This document shows, piece by piece, positions 16,364 through 24,101 of a stretch of DNA of 35,741 bases; within the stretch, counting starts at the first letter, position 1, and every line of letters begins with the position of its first letter. Source of the stretch: an uncultured Streptococcus sp. (lineage in GTDB: Bacteria > Bacillota > Bacilli > Lactobacillales > Streptococcaceae). The stretch is from positions 1 to 35,741 of the forward strand of contig CAMBAD010000015.1 of assembly GCA_945864085.1 (NCBI GenBank), in the 5' to 3' direction. Both the position numbers and the translations under genes were made by a program. A model generated the notes under the pieces. It searched no databases. It was not told where the DNA came from and saw only the letters and a list, made by a program, of their open reading frames with translations.

Positions 16364-17179
16364 ATGAAACTAAAAAAACTATATACATTTGCAGCAGTTT
16401 GCCTGACCAGTACATTTTTAGCAGCCTGTGGCAGCACTTCTAATCAGGAAACCTCAACACTGCAGAAAATAGAGGAAAAAGGCAAGATAGTGGTTGCCCT
16501 GAATCCCGAGTTTCCACCATTTGAATATAAGGTTTTGGAAGATGGAAAAGATACCCTGGTTGGGGCAGATATTGAATTAGCCAAGGCTATTGCAGAAGAA
16601 CTGGGTGTTGAGGTAGAGTTCTCTACCATGAGTTTTTCAAATGTATTGGCCAGTGTCCAGCTAGGCAATGCAGACATGGCTATTTCAGGGATTTCTGCGA
16701 CGGAAGAACGTGCCAAAATCTATGATTTTTCCGAAGCCTACTACCAGTCAGTCAATAAAATGATTATCAAAAAATCAGATAATGCTCTCTATACCAACGC
16801 GGAAGATTTTCAAGGGGCTACGATTGGTACCCAGAAAGGCTCCATCCAAGAAGCTGTTGCCAAAGAAAGTTTTGCAGGGGCCACCGTTATCAGTTTGGAA
16901 AAAAATGGTGATTTAATTCAACAGTTGAAGACAGGGCAACTAGACGGCGTCATCTTTGAGGAACCTATTGCCAAGGCTTATATCGGTACAAATGATGATT
17001 TGCAGCTTGTTGATATGGCGATTGAAACCACGATTTCGGATTCTTATGCAGTAGCCCTTCCAAAAGGTAGTACAGAATTAAAAGCAAAGGTTGACAAGGT
17101 CATCAAAGAATTGGTAGAAAGTGGCCAAATGGCTCAATTTGTTGAAGAAGCCTACCAAAAATCAATCAGCAGCAACTAA
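16364..17179 (+). CDS. Amino-acid ABC transporter solute-binding lipoprotein (family 3)
   Basis: A 271-residue lipoprotein: a type II signal with lipobox LAAC (Cys about residue 22), then a family 3 solute-binding domain. Conserved segments are the ligand pocket PEFPPFEYK, VGADIELAKAIAEELGVE, the GNADMAISGISATEERAKIYDFSEAYY signature (where the Arg in TEER binds the ligand carboxylate) and the hinge IGTQKGSIQ. It captures a polar amino acid outside the membrane for an ABC importer, but no permease or ATPase gene is adjacent, so it must serve a transporter encoded elsewhere. The ARG-box pair at its promoter points to arginine or a related ligand. It is paralogous to the next gene. AAAGGAG precedes the start. 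No strong terminator follows. Confidence 0.9.
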   Translation: MKLKKLYTFAAVCLTSTFLAACGSTSNQETSTLQKIEEKGKIVVALNPEFPPFEYKVLEDGKDTLVGADIELAKAIAEELGVEVEFSTMSFSNVLASVQLGNADMAISGISATEERAKIYDFSEAYYQSVNKMIIKKSDNALYTNAEDFQGATIGTQKGSIQEAVAKESFAGATVISLEKNGDLIQQLKTGQLDGVIFEEPIAKAYIGTNDDLQLVDMAIETTISDSYAVALPKGSTELKAKVDKVIKELVESGQMAQFVEEAYQKSISSN

Positions 17180-17188
17180 TTTTCAAAA

Positions 17189-17241
17189 AGAATAAATATT
17201 CAAAAAATCCTCTTGACAAATGAATAAAAATACTATAAACT
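17189..17241 (+). promoter_or_regulatory. Promoter with two ARG-box-like sites (second binding lipoprotein)
   Basis: TTGACA (17213-17218), 17-base spacer, TAAACT (17236-17241). AGAATAAATATTCA (17189-17202, with a perfect GAATA/TATTC palindrome) lies upstream of the -35, and TGAATAAAAATACT (17221-17234) lies in the spacer, 32 bases apart. The arrangement copies that of the preceding gene. A 7-bp hairpin TGAATCA/TGATTCA (17251-17276) sits in the untranslated leader. Confidence 0.7.
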
Positions 17242-17304
17242 AGAGAAAGTTGAATCAACAACCTACTGCTGATTCAGTAAAGAAAAAGTAAAGGATACTA
17301 GAAA

Positions 17305-18117
17305 ATGAACTTCAAAAAACTAATGACTGTCATGACGACTTTCCTAGCAGGCTTAAGTCTGGCAGCCTGTTCGACAACCACTGATTCCGAGCAATCTACC
17401 CTTGAAAAAATCAAAGAGAAAGGGACCTTGGTTGTTGCAACAAGTCCCGACTATGCACCATTTGAGTTTCAAGCGCTTGTAGATGGAAAAAATGAAGTAG
17501 TTGGTGCGGATATTATGTTGGCGCAAAAGATTGCTGATCAGCTTGGCGTAACACTGGAAATTTCTTCCATGAGTTTTGAGAATGTATTGGCAAGTGTACA
17601 AAATGGCAAAGCTGATATTGCTATTGCCGGCCTCTCTTATTCTGACGAACGTGCTCAGGTATTTGATTTCTCTGAAAGCTATTACCAGATTTCCGATGTA
17701 TTGTTGGTCAAAAAATCGGATTTGGCTACCTTGACAAGCCTCGACACATTGACAGGTAAGACGTTGGCGGTTCAAAAAGGTTCAACACAGGAAACCTACG
17801 CCAAAGAAGAAATCAGCAATGCAAGCATTGTCTCTCTCACACAAATGGGAGAAGCGGTTAATGAACTCAAGTCTGGCAAAGTGGACGCGGTATTGATGGA
17901 TTCACCAGTTGCAGCAGGTTATGTTTCTCAAAACTCTGACCTGGCTATCGCAGCAATCGAATTTCCTACTATTGATGAAAATTCAAAAGTTATTGCCCTT
18001 CCAAAAGGAAGCAGTGAGTTGAAAGTTGAAATTGATAAGGTTATCAAGGAAGTGATTGCGAACGGTGAGTTTGACCTCTTCCTAGAAAAAGCAGCAACCT
18101 ACACAGCAGTTGAATAA
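17305..18117 (+). CDS. Amino-acid ABC transporter solute-binding lipoprotein (family 3), paralogue
   Basis: A 270-residue lipoprotein with lipobox LAAC (Cys about residue 22) and the same domain order as its neighbour: PDYAPFEFQ, VGADIMLAQKIADQLGV, GKADIAIAGLSYSDERAQVFDFSESYY with the ligand-binding Arg, then LAVQKGSTQ. By eye about half of the positions match the upstream protein, so the pair arose by an old tandem duplication. The pocket segment differs (SPDYAPF against NPEFPPF), so ligand preference may differ. It has its own promoter and ARG-box-like sites, an AAAGGA ribosome binding site and a strong terminator, so it forms an independent transcription unit. In pneumococcus, ArgR/AhrC-regulated orphan arginine-binding proteins of this kind (AbpA/AbpB) are known; correspondence here is inferred. 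Confidence 0.9.
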   Translation: MNFKKLMTVMTTFLAGLSLAACSTTTDSEQSTLEKIKEKGTLVVATSPDYAPFEFQALVDGKNEVVGADIMLAQKIADQLGVTLEISSMSFENVLASVQNGKADIAIAGLSYSDERAQVFDFSESYYQISDVLLVKKSDLATLTSLDTLTGKTLAVQKGSTQETYAKEEISNASIVSLTQMGEAVNELKSGKVDAVLMDSPVAAGYVSQNSDLAIAAIEFPTIDENSKVIALPKGSSELKVEIDKVIKEVIANGEFDLFLEKAATYTAVE

Positions 18118-18122
18118 TAATG

Positions 18123-18159
18123 AAAAAATCTTGCACTTTGATGGGTGCAAGATTTTTTT
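18123..18159 (+). terminator. Intrinsic terminator after the second binding lipoprotein
   Basis: AAAAAATCTTGCAC (18123-18136) pairs with GTGCAAGATTTTTT (18145-18158) across an 8-base loop with a strong T-run. Confidence 0.9.
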
Positions 18160-18203
18160 CTGAGAACACCAAGACTGGTTATGGCTCCTCTTTTTGATTA
18201 CTA

Positions 18204-18308
18204 ATACTCTTCGAAAATCAAAATCAGACGTTGTTGACTTGATTTGATGAACTTCAGTTCTATCTGCATCTGCGTCGCCTAGTCTGATTTTGATTTTCAT
18301 TGAGTATA
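18204..18308 (-). repeat. BOX-like intergenic repeat element
   Basis: About 105 bases. Read on the minus strand it begins TATACTCAATGAAAATCA, the boxA start, and ends GATTTTCGAAGAGTAT, the boxC end of streptococcal BOX elements; CGACGC typical of the 3' module is also present. The ends form a long inverted repeat (about 26 bases with few mismatches), so the RNA folds into a stable stem. It lies in the gap between the converging lipoprotein and glgB genes, and transcripts of the glg operon run through it after the glgB stop. Confidence 0.8.
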
Positions 18309-18324
18309 AAGACTATCAGTTGCC

Positions 18325-20172
18325 TTATTTCAGGCGTTCAAGATAAAAGCTGGTGAGACGCGGAACTGTGATAGTCGCTCCATTTTCATCTGGATACAGA
18401 CTAAAACTCTCGATTGGAATCGCATTGGACGAGAAGACCAGTTTGTACTCGCTGTCAGCTGGCAAAGCCAAGTGCACATCAAAAAGTTCCTGATCATTGA
18501 AATTATGGACGGTCAAAATTTCCTGCTCATCGCTCATGCGTGAAAAGGCGTAGAAACTAGCTTCACTATCAATCTTAATCCAGTTGAAGCCCTTGTCATA
18601 GGCCTGGTAATCATATTTCCAAAAGGCGTCATTTTCCCTGTAGAAAGTAGACAATGTTTTCATCATCTGGTAGAAGGAATCGTGGACAGGATAGAGTTTC
18701 AGCATCCAGTCCATTTCAGTATATTCATGCCATTCGCGGATATGCCCCCATTCATTTCCCATGAAAAGCAGTTTTTTCCCTGGATGGGCAAAGTAAAAAC
18801 TATAATACACCCGTGCCAGATGGAATTTGTCCTCATATTCCCCGTTCATTTTATTGATGATGGATAATTTTCCATGGACAACTTCATCGTGGGAAAGTGG
18901 GAGAAGGTACTGCTCGTTTTGGTTGTAGTACATACCAAAGGTGATTTCATTGGAGTGGTACTTGCGATACACAGATGGCCGACTTAAAAATTTTAAGGTA
19001 TCGTTCATCCAGCCCAGGTCCCATTTCATATCAAAACCGATACCACCTTGGTCCAAGGGGTGGGTCACTTTTGGATAGCTGGAGGAATCTTCGGCTATCA
19101 TGAGAACGCCCTTGTAGTCTGTGTGGACCATTGCATTCACTCGCTTGATGAAGTCAATGGCTCCCTGGTTAATTTTATCGTCTTCGGTTTCTCCGCGCCA
19201 ATAAAGCAGGTAGGATAAGGCGTCTACACGGATACCATCAAAGTGGAAATTCTCCAGCCAATATTTTAAATTAGAGAGGAGGAAGGAGCGGGTCAAGCCT
19301 TTTCCTAAATCGAAATTCGCTGTACCCCATTGGTGGTTTTCGCGGTCGTTTTCACGAGGATATTCATAGAGCCAGCTGCCATCAAATTGATAGAGCCCAT
19401 GCGCGTCTTTACAAAAATGTAATGGCACCCAATCCAGAATCACCCCGATCCCAGCTTGGTGGCACTGGTCTACTAGGTATTTCAGTTCATCTGGCTTACC
19501 ATACCTGCTCGTTGGACTATAGTAACCCGTTACTTGGTAACCCCAGGAAGCGTCCAGCGGATGTTCGGTAATAGGAAGCAATTCGATGTGTGTGTAGTTA
19601 TTCTCTTTGACATGCTCAATCAATAGCGGAGCAATTTCCTTGTAGGAATAAAAGGATTCAACTGGGGCTCCGGCTTCGTTCTTATTCGCTATTTTTTGCT
19701 TCCACGATCCCAAATGCACTTCGTAGATAGAAACTGGCTGTGTTTTGAAATCGTAGTTGACACGATGATACATCCACAAATCATCCTTGAATTTGTAACG
19801 CGGATTGTAGGTTGTTGAGGCTGTATTTGGGCGGACTTGACTGAAGAAAGCATAGGGATCCGCCTTATAGATGTCACGCCCATCATGTGTCACAATTAAA
19901 TATTTGTAGTCCACAAGTGATTTCAAGCCTTCGACATAGAGTTGGAATACACCATCAATTTCATGTTCCATTGGATGGCTGCGTTGCCATTGGTTAAAGT
20001 CTCCAACAAGGTATACTTCTCTTGCATTTGGTGCGTAGACACGGAATTGTGTGCCGAGTATTTTATTGCCTAGCTTGATGATATGAGCACCCATTTTTTC
20101 ATACAAGCTGGTATGCTCACCTGAGTTCATGTAGTATAGGTCTAATTCAGTAAATTCAGTAAATTCAGTCAT
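18325..20172 (-). CDS. glgB: 1,4-alpha-glucan branching enzyme
   Basis: GlgB cuts alpha-1,4 glucan and re-attaches it in alpha-1,6 linkage, the last step of glycogen synthesis. From ATG 20172 it has 615 residues: an N-terminal CBM48 domain (YLVGDFNQWQ), then a GH13 barrel with region I DWVPLHF, region II GIRVDAL (Asp nucleophile), region III IAEDSS (acid Glu) and region IV LSHDEVVHGK, then a C-terminal beta domain. The usual region I Gly is Leu here. The start was chosen for its GGGAGG site 5 bases upstream; a longer TTG frame to 20223 lacks support. The first codons carry a threefold 9-base repeat giving TEFTEFTEL. It is the last gene of glgCDAB, separated from glgA by 86 bases containing competing hairpins. 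Confidence 0.95.
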   Translation of the reverse strand: MTEFTEFTELDLYYMNSGEHTSLYEKMGAHIIKLGNKILGTQFRVYAPNAREVYLVGDFNQWQRSHPMEHEIDGVFQLYVEGLKSLVDYKYLIVTHDGRDIYKADPYAFFSQVRPNTASTTYNPRYKFKDDLWMYHRVNYDFKTQPVSIYEVHLGSWKQKIANKNEAGAPVESFYSYKEIAPLLIEHVKENNYTHIELLPITEHPLDASWGYQVTGYYSPTSRYGKPDELKYLVDQCHQAGIGVILDWVPLHFCKDAHGLYQFDGSWLYEYPRENDRENHQWGTANFDLGKGLTRSFLLSNLKYWLENFHFDGIRVDALSYLLYWRGETEDDKINQGAIDFIKRVNAMVHTDYKGVLMIAEDSSSYPKVTHPLDQGGIGFDMKWDLGWMNDTLKFLSRPSVYRKYHSNEITFGMYYNQNEQYLLPLSHDEVVHGKLSIINKMNGEYEDKFHLARVYYSFYFAHPGKKLLFMGNEWGHIREWHEYTEMDWMLKLYPVHDSFYQMMKTLSTFYRENDAFWKYDYQAYDKGFNWIKIDSEASFYAFSRMSDEQEILTVHNFNDQELFDVHLALPADSEYKLVFSSNAIPIESFSLYPDENGATITVPRLTSFYLERLK

Positions 20173-20177
20173 AGGTT

Positions 20178-20217
20178 CCTCCCTTGTTGAAAGGGAGCGG
20201 ACCGCGGTCACACTCCC
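20178..20217 (-). promoter_or_regulatory. Competing hairpins at the glgB ribosome binding site
   Basis: In the minus-strand RNA, CUCCCUU (20197-20191) can pair with AAGGGAG (20185-20179) across a 5-base loop; this stem buries the GGGAGG Shine-Dalgarno of glgB (20183-20178). The same CUCCC (20197-20193) can instead pair with upstream GGGAG (20217-20213), enclosing the palindrome GACCGCGGTC (20200-20209), and this frees the site. The two hairpins exclude each other, which is the layout of a translational switch. Function is inferred from pairing alone. Confidence 0.55.
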
Positions 20218-20258
20218 AATCAATTCTATTTTGACTTGCTTGATAAGATGTCGTTTGT

Positions 20259-21704
20259 CTAGCCAGAAATTTCACGGTAGAGCCAGATGTACTTCTCAGC
20301 AGAAGCTGTCCAGCTAAAGTCGCGTTCTATGGCTTGTTTGACCATTGCTTGCCAATCATCAGGACGATCGTAGTAGGTCTGAAGGGCTAAATCATATACC
20401 TGTCTCATATTGTAAGCGTCGCGACCGCCGAAGCTAAAGCCTGTTCCAGTCTTGCTTTCAATATTGTAAGGTGTGACTGTGTCGACCAAACCACCTGTTT
20501 CACGTACCAATGGTAGGGTTCCATAGTGCATAGAAATGAGTTGGCTGATTCCGCACGGTTCAAACATAGATGGCATGAGGAAGAGGTCGCTGGCTGCATA
20601 AATCTGGTGAGCCAGAGGTTCGTTGTAACCGCGATAGAAGGCAAACTTCTCAGGATAGGCTGCCTTGAAGTGGTTAAAGGCATTTTCAATATCAGGCTCA
20701 CCGTTACCCAAGATTACAAATTGAACATGGGCCTGTAAGAGATGGCTGAGTACCTCTGTCAGGAGATAGAAGCCTTTTTGCCATGTCAAGCGTGACACGA
20801 TACCAATCATCAGGACATGTTCATCCTGCGGTAGGGCAAATTGGGCCTGAAGAGCCAGTTTATTGGCTTTTTTATCTGCCAGATTTTCCAAGCCATAATT
20901 TTTAACCAAGTAATGATCGGTCTGACTATCCCAACTATCGTAGTCGATACCATTGACAATCCCAACGAGATCATGCTTGCGCAACTCTAGCACATGTTGC
21001 ATATTTTCGCCAAATTCTTCTGTCAGAATTTCTCGAGCATAGGTATCTGAAACGGTTGTGACCTTATCAGCATAGAGAATACCCAGCTTCATAAAGCTGA
21101 TACACTCATCGTGAAAACGAGCGATACCATCGAGATAGTAACCGTAGTCCATTCCCAGGGCTGACCAAAGGGCTTGCTTGTTGAAAATCCCTTGGAAAGC
21201 GAGGTTGTGAATGGTAAAGACATGTTTGATAGCCCGAAATTCCTCACGATAGCTATAGAAGGTGCGGCAGAGGAATGGCATGACAGCCGCGTGCCAGTCG
21301 TGCGAATGAATCACATCTGGGAAGAAATTGAGGGCTTCCAGGAGGCGACAGGTTGCATGCTGGAAGAATCCGAAGCGTATCGCGTCATCATCATAACCGT
21401 AGAGTTCATCGCGTTCAAAGAAATCACGGTGTTCGATGAAGTAGAACGTAACCCCATCCACTACCTGACTGTAAACATTAGCCATGGACTGGATGTCACC
21501 AGCGCGGACATCGTAACTAGAAACGTAGTCAAAATCAGAATGATTGTTGATAGCAATCTTTTTATAGAGCGGAAGCACTACGCGGACATCCATCCCCTGT
21601 TTTACCAATTCTTTGGGCAAGGAACCGATAACATCGGCCAAACCACCTGTCTTGATGAACGGAAGTCCTTCGGATGCTACAAATAGAACAGATTTTTGTG
21701 TCAT
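20259..21704 (-). CDS. glgA: Glycogen synthase (ADP-glucose)
   Basis: GlgA adds glucose from ADP-glucose to the non-reducing end of glycogen. The 481 residues match the bacterial GT5 family length. Visible are the ADP-glucose-binding KTGGLAD (residues 18-24), the HSHDWHAA segment (about 135-142) and the C-terminal EPCGISQLISMHYGTLPLVR, containing the catalytic-domain Glu, followed by ETGGLVDTV. Its start lies 8 bases after the glgD stop, so the two are co-translated. It is the third gene of the operon. Confidence 0.96.
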   Translation of the reverse strand: MTQKSVLFVASEGLPFIKTGGLADVIGSLPKELVKQGMDVRVVLPLYKKIAINNHSDFDYVSSYDVRAGDIQSMANVYSQVVDGVTFYFIEHRDFFERDELYGYDDDAIRFGFFQHATCRLLEALNFFPDVIHSHDWHAAVMPFLCRTFYSYREEFRAIKHVFTIHNLAFQGIFNKQALWSALGMDYGYYLDGIARFHDECISFMKLGILYADKVTTVSDTYAREILTEEFGENMQHVLELRKHDLVGIVNGIDYDSWDSQTDHYLVKNYGLENLADKKANKLALQAQFALPQDEHVLMIGIVSRLTWQKGFYLLTEVLSHLLQAHVQFVILGNGEPDIENAFNHFKAAYPEKFAFYRGYNEPLAHQIYAASDLFLMPSMFEPCGISQLISMHYGTLPLVRETGGLVDTVTPYNIESKTGTGFSFGGRDAYNMRQVYDLALQTYYDRPDDWQAMVKQAIERDFSWTASAEKYIWLYREISG

Positions 21705-21712
21705 ATCGGCTC

Positions 21713-22828
21713 CTAGATAATTTGATGTGCCTTGATGTAGGAAGGATTGTTTTCGCTTCCCTTAATATCAATCGGATGGATAATCTTGGTTGCCTTATCA
21801 ATAATGGCGTTTTCAATATTAGCGCCACTCTTAATAGTCACTCCATTCAAGATTAGAGAGTTTTTAATGACAACACCTTCCTCAATGACAACATCACGGT
21901 CAATAACAGAGTTTTCTACCTGACCATTGATATTGGCACCATTTGAGATGAGGCACCGTTTTACTTCTGCAAGTGGTCCGTAGAGGGTAGGAGAGGAGTC
22001 ACTTGTTTGTGTGTGGATTGGCCAATCATGTTTGAAGAGGAGCTTGCGTGTATCTTGGTCAATCAACTCAAGCTGAGTCGTAAAGTAAGACTCAACGCTA
22101 TTGATACATGCAACAAAATCACGGTGTGCATAGCCTTTGATGACATATTGGTCAACAACATCTTTTAGAATATCCTTCAGCCAATAGAGTGATGAAACCT
22201 TGTTGGCACGTTGAATCAGCTCGATGAAGGTTGCGCGTTTCATGAAATAAGCTTCCAGCGAAACAGGACGGTTTTTGTATTTACCGTGATTCTCTTCAAA
22301 AGCGATGACACGTTTGTTATCATCAAACTTGAGTGTCTGGCAACCGATGAAGTTTTCCTTGGCGTCAGAGACATTTTTATAAAGAACAGTCACATCAGCC
22401 TTGCTTGCAAGATGTTCTTCCATCAGTTTAGAATAATCTTGGCTGTAGATGAAGTAAGAAGGGGCAATCAAGACATATTCTTTATCAGAATTTTCAATGA
22501 AATGAAGGTTATCTGAAAAGGCGTTAATATCATGTTGGTAAACAGAGTTCGGGTCTGTCACGCTATTAAGGAGGCGGAGAGAGCCGCGTTTGCTGTTGAT
22601 ATTGTAATGCTTACCTGTTCCTACGTGCTGGATGGTAGAGCGCATTTTCGCAGGCATGTAGACCTGAAACTCAGTGATACCAGAGTTAGACATGTTGGAC
22701 AAGACAAAGTCGATTAGGCGGTAACGACCCAAAAATCCGAAGGCTTGAACACCACGGTGATTCATAATATCACCAAAATGTACATTGTTACCGTCAATAT
22801 TTACAATTCCCAGAGTATTTCTTAGCAT
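21713..22828 (-). CDS. glgD: GlgD, regulatory subunit of ADP-glucose pyrophosphorylase
   Basis: A 371-residue paralogue of GlgC. It keeps the nucleotidyltransferase fold (GRYRLIDFVLSNMSNSGI, about residues 33-50) and a C-terminal left-handed beta-helix (VENSVIDRDVVIEEGVVIKNS), but the N-terminal GGxGTRL catalytic loop is replaced by VNIDGNNVHFG, so it cannot bind pyrophosphate normally. In Firmicutes GlgD forms a heteromer with GlgC and raises its activity or changes its regulation. Only 12 bases separate it from glgC, fitting equal expression of the two subunits. Confidence 0.94.
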   Translation of the reverse strand: MLRNTLGIVNIDGNNVHFGDIMNHRGVQAFGFLGRYRLIDFVLSNMSNSGITEFQVYMPAKMRSTIQHVGTGKHYNINSKRGSLRLLNSVTDPNSVYQHDINAFSDNLHFIENSDKEYVLIAPSYFIYSQDYSKLMEEHLASKADVTVLYKNVSDAKENFIGCQTLKFDDNKRVIAFEENHGKYKNRPVSLEAYFMKRATFIELIQRANKVSSLYWLKDILKDVVDQYVIKGYAHRDFVACINSVESYFTTQLELIDQDTRKLLFKHDWPIHTQTSDSSPTLYGPLAEVKRCLISNGANINGQVENSVIDRDVVIEEGVVIKNSLILNGVTIKSGANIENAIIDKATKIIHPIDIKGSENNPSYIKAHQII

Positions 22829-22840
22829 AGCAGTCCTTTC

Positions 22841-23968
22841 TTACTTGTTCACATTCTTATCAATCAAGAGGATATTATCAATGTCACCAGAAAGTTTGAT
22901 ACCGTCAGCAATTTTCACATTTTCAGCTACGATAACATAATCTAGTTCCACACCTTCACCTACGATTGCACCAGGTAGAAGGACAGAATTTTTCACAACT
23001 GCATCCTTGTTAACCTGAACATCTGTTGAAATGACTGAATGTTCGATGTAGCCATCAATAATCGCGCCTTTGTCGATATAGGCAGATTTGACAGTGGCAG
23101 TAGCACTGATGACTTGGGCAGGCGAACCCTTGTCTTCGGAGTAGATTCTCCAAGAGCGGTCTGACAGGTCTAAATCACCAGAATGGTCGATCAAGTCCAT
23201 GTTTGACTCCCAGAGACTATTGACAGTACCAACGTCCTTCCAGTAGCCACGGAATGGGTGAGCAATTAAGGTCCGACCGTCTTCTAAGTATTTTGGAATG
23301 ATGTCGTGTCCGAAGTCATGAGAAGAGGTTTCAGACTTATCATCTTCTTGGAGGTATTTTTTCAAGGTCTTCCAAGTGAAGATGTAGATACCCATAGAGG
23401 CTAGATTGCTTCTAGGATTTGCTGGTTTTTCTTCAAATTCCTCGATACGGTAGTCTTCATCGGTATTCATGATACCGAAGCGAGAAGCTTCCTTGATAGG
23501 AACCTCGATAACAGCGATGGTTGCGTCAGCCTTTTTCTGAATATGGGTATCCAAGAGTTTGTCGTAATTCATCTTGTAGATATGGTCCCCAGACAAAATC
23601 AGGACATATTCTGGCTCGTGAAGATCGATGAAATCAATATTCTGTGTAATGGCGTCGGCAGTACCCTTGTAGAGTCCAAAGCCTTCAATCTTTTCGCTTG
23701 GCGGCAATACAAAGACACCAGAACCTTGCACATCCAGTCCCCAACGTTGTGATTGAGCAACGTAAGAGTTAAGCAAAACTGGCTCGTACTGGGTCAAGAC
23801 ACCGACGATGTCAATACCAGAGTTTGCGCAGTTACTGAGAGGGAAGTCGATGATACGGTACTTTCCACCGAATGCAACTGCTGGTTTGGCGACTTTCTTG
23901 GTCAAACCTTCCAGACGAGTCCCCCGTCCACCAGCAAGAATCATAGCTAACATTTTATTTTGAGCCAT
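22841..23968 (-). CDS. glgC: Glucose-1-phosphate adenylyltransferase
   Basis: GlgC makes ADP-glucose from glucose-1-phosphate and ATP, the committed step of glycogen synthesis. The 375 residues include the catalytic loop [19 protein letters not shown] (about residues 13-31), the substrate segments [10 protein letters not shown] and [17 protein letters not shown], and a C-terminal beta-helix of hexapeptide repeats. It is the first gene of glgC-glgD-glgA-glgB, directly downstream of a promoter overlapped by a cre-like site. An AAGGAG ribosome binding site precedes ATG 23968. Confidence 0.97.
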   Translation of the reverse strand: MAQNKMLAMILAGGRGTRLEGLTKKVAKPAVAFGGKYRIIDFPLSNCANSGIDIVGVLTQYEPVLLNSYVAQSQRWGLDVQGSGVFVLPPSEKIEGFGLYKGTADAITQNIDFIDLHEPEYVLILSGDHIYKMNYDKLLDTHIQKKADATIAVIEVPIKEASRFGIMNTDEDYRIEEFEEKPANPRSNLASMGIYIFTWKTLKKYLQEDDKSETSSHDFGHDIIPKYLEDGRTLIAHPFRGYWKDVGTVNSLWESNMDLIDHSGDLDLSDRSWRIYSEDKGSPAQVISATATVKSAYIDKGAIIDGYIEHSVISTDVQVNKDAVVKNSVLLPGAIVGEGVELDYVIVAENVKIADGIKLSGDIDNILLIDKNVNK

Positions 23969-23999
23969 CTAACCACTCCTTAATATATATGATAATAGT

Positions 24000-24037
24000 A
24001 TTATAGCATAGTGACAAAAAAAGTGAAAGCGTTTACT
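24000..24037 (-). promoter_or_regulatory. glg operon promoter with overlapping CcpA (cre) site
   Basis: On the minus strand a perfect TATAAT (24005-24000) is preceded by TGC (extended -10). The -35 position, 17 bases upstream, is a weak TTTCAC (24028-24023). The sequence TGAAAGCGTTTACT at 24024-24037 matches the cre consensus TGWNANCGNTNWCA at 13 of 14 positions and overlaps the -35. CcpA bound there would block polymerase, so repression of glycogen synthesis on preferred sugars is inferred. Confidence 0.75.
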
Positions 24038-24041
24038 AGGC

Positions 24042-24061
24042 AAAAATTGAAAAATTTTCAA
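24042..24061 (-). terminator. Weak AT-rich terminator candidate after the LysR gene
   Basis: TTGAAAAATTTTCAA (24047-24061) is a palindrome with minus-strand T residues after it (24046-24042). The stem contains only two G-C pairs, so termination is probably partial. Confidence 0.35.
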
Positions 24062-24101
24062 CTTTACTTTCAAAATGCTTTCACAAAGATATTATAATAA
24101 T

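Noticed and set aside
21174..21686. Open frame of 170 codons on the plus strand opposite glgA
   Set aside because: It overlaps the conserved N-terminal half of GlgA and has no promoter or ribosome binding site.
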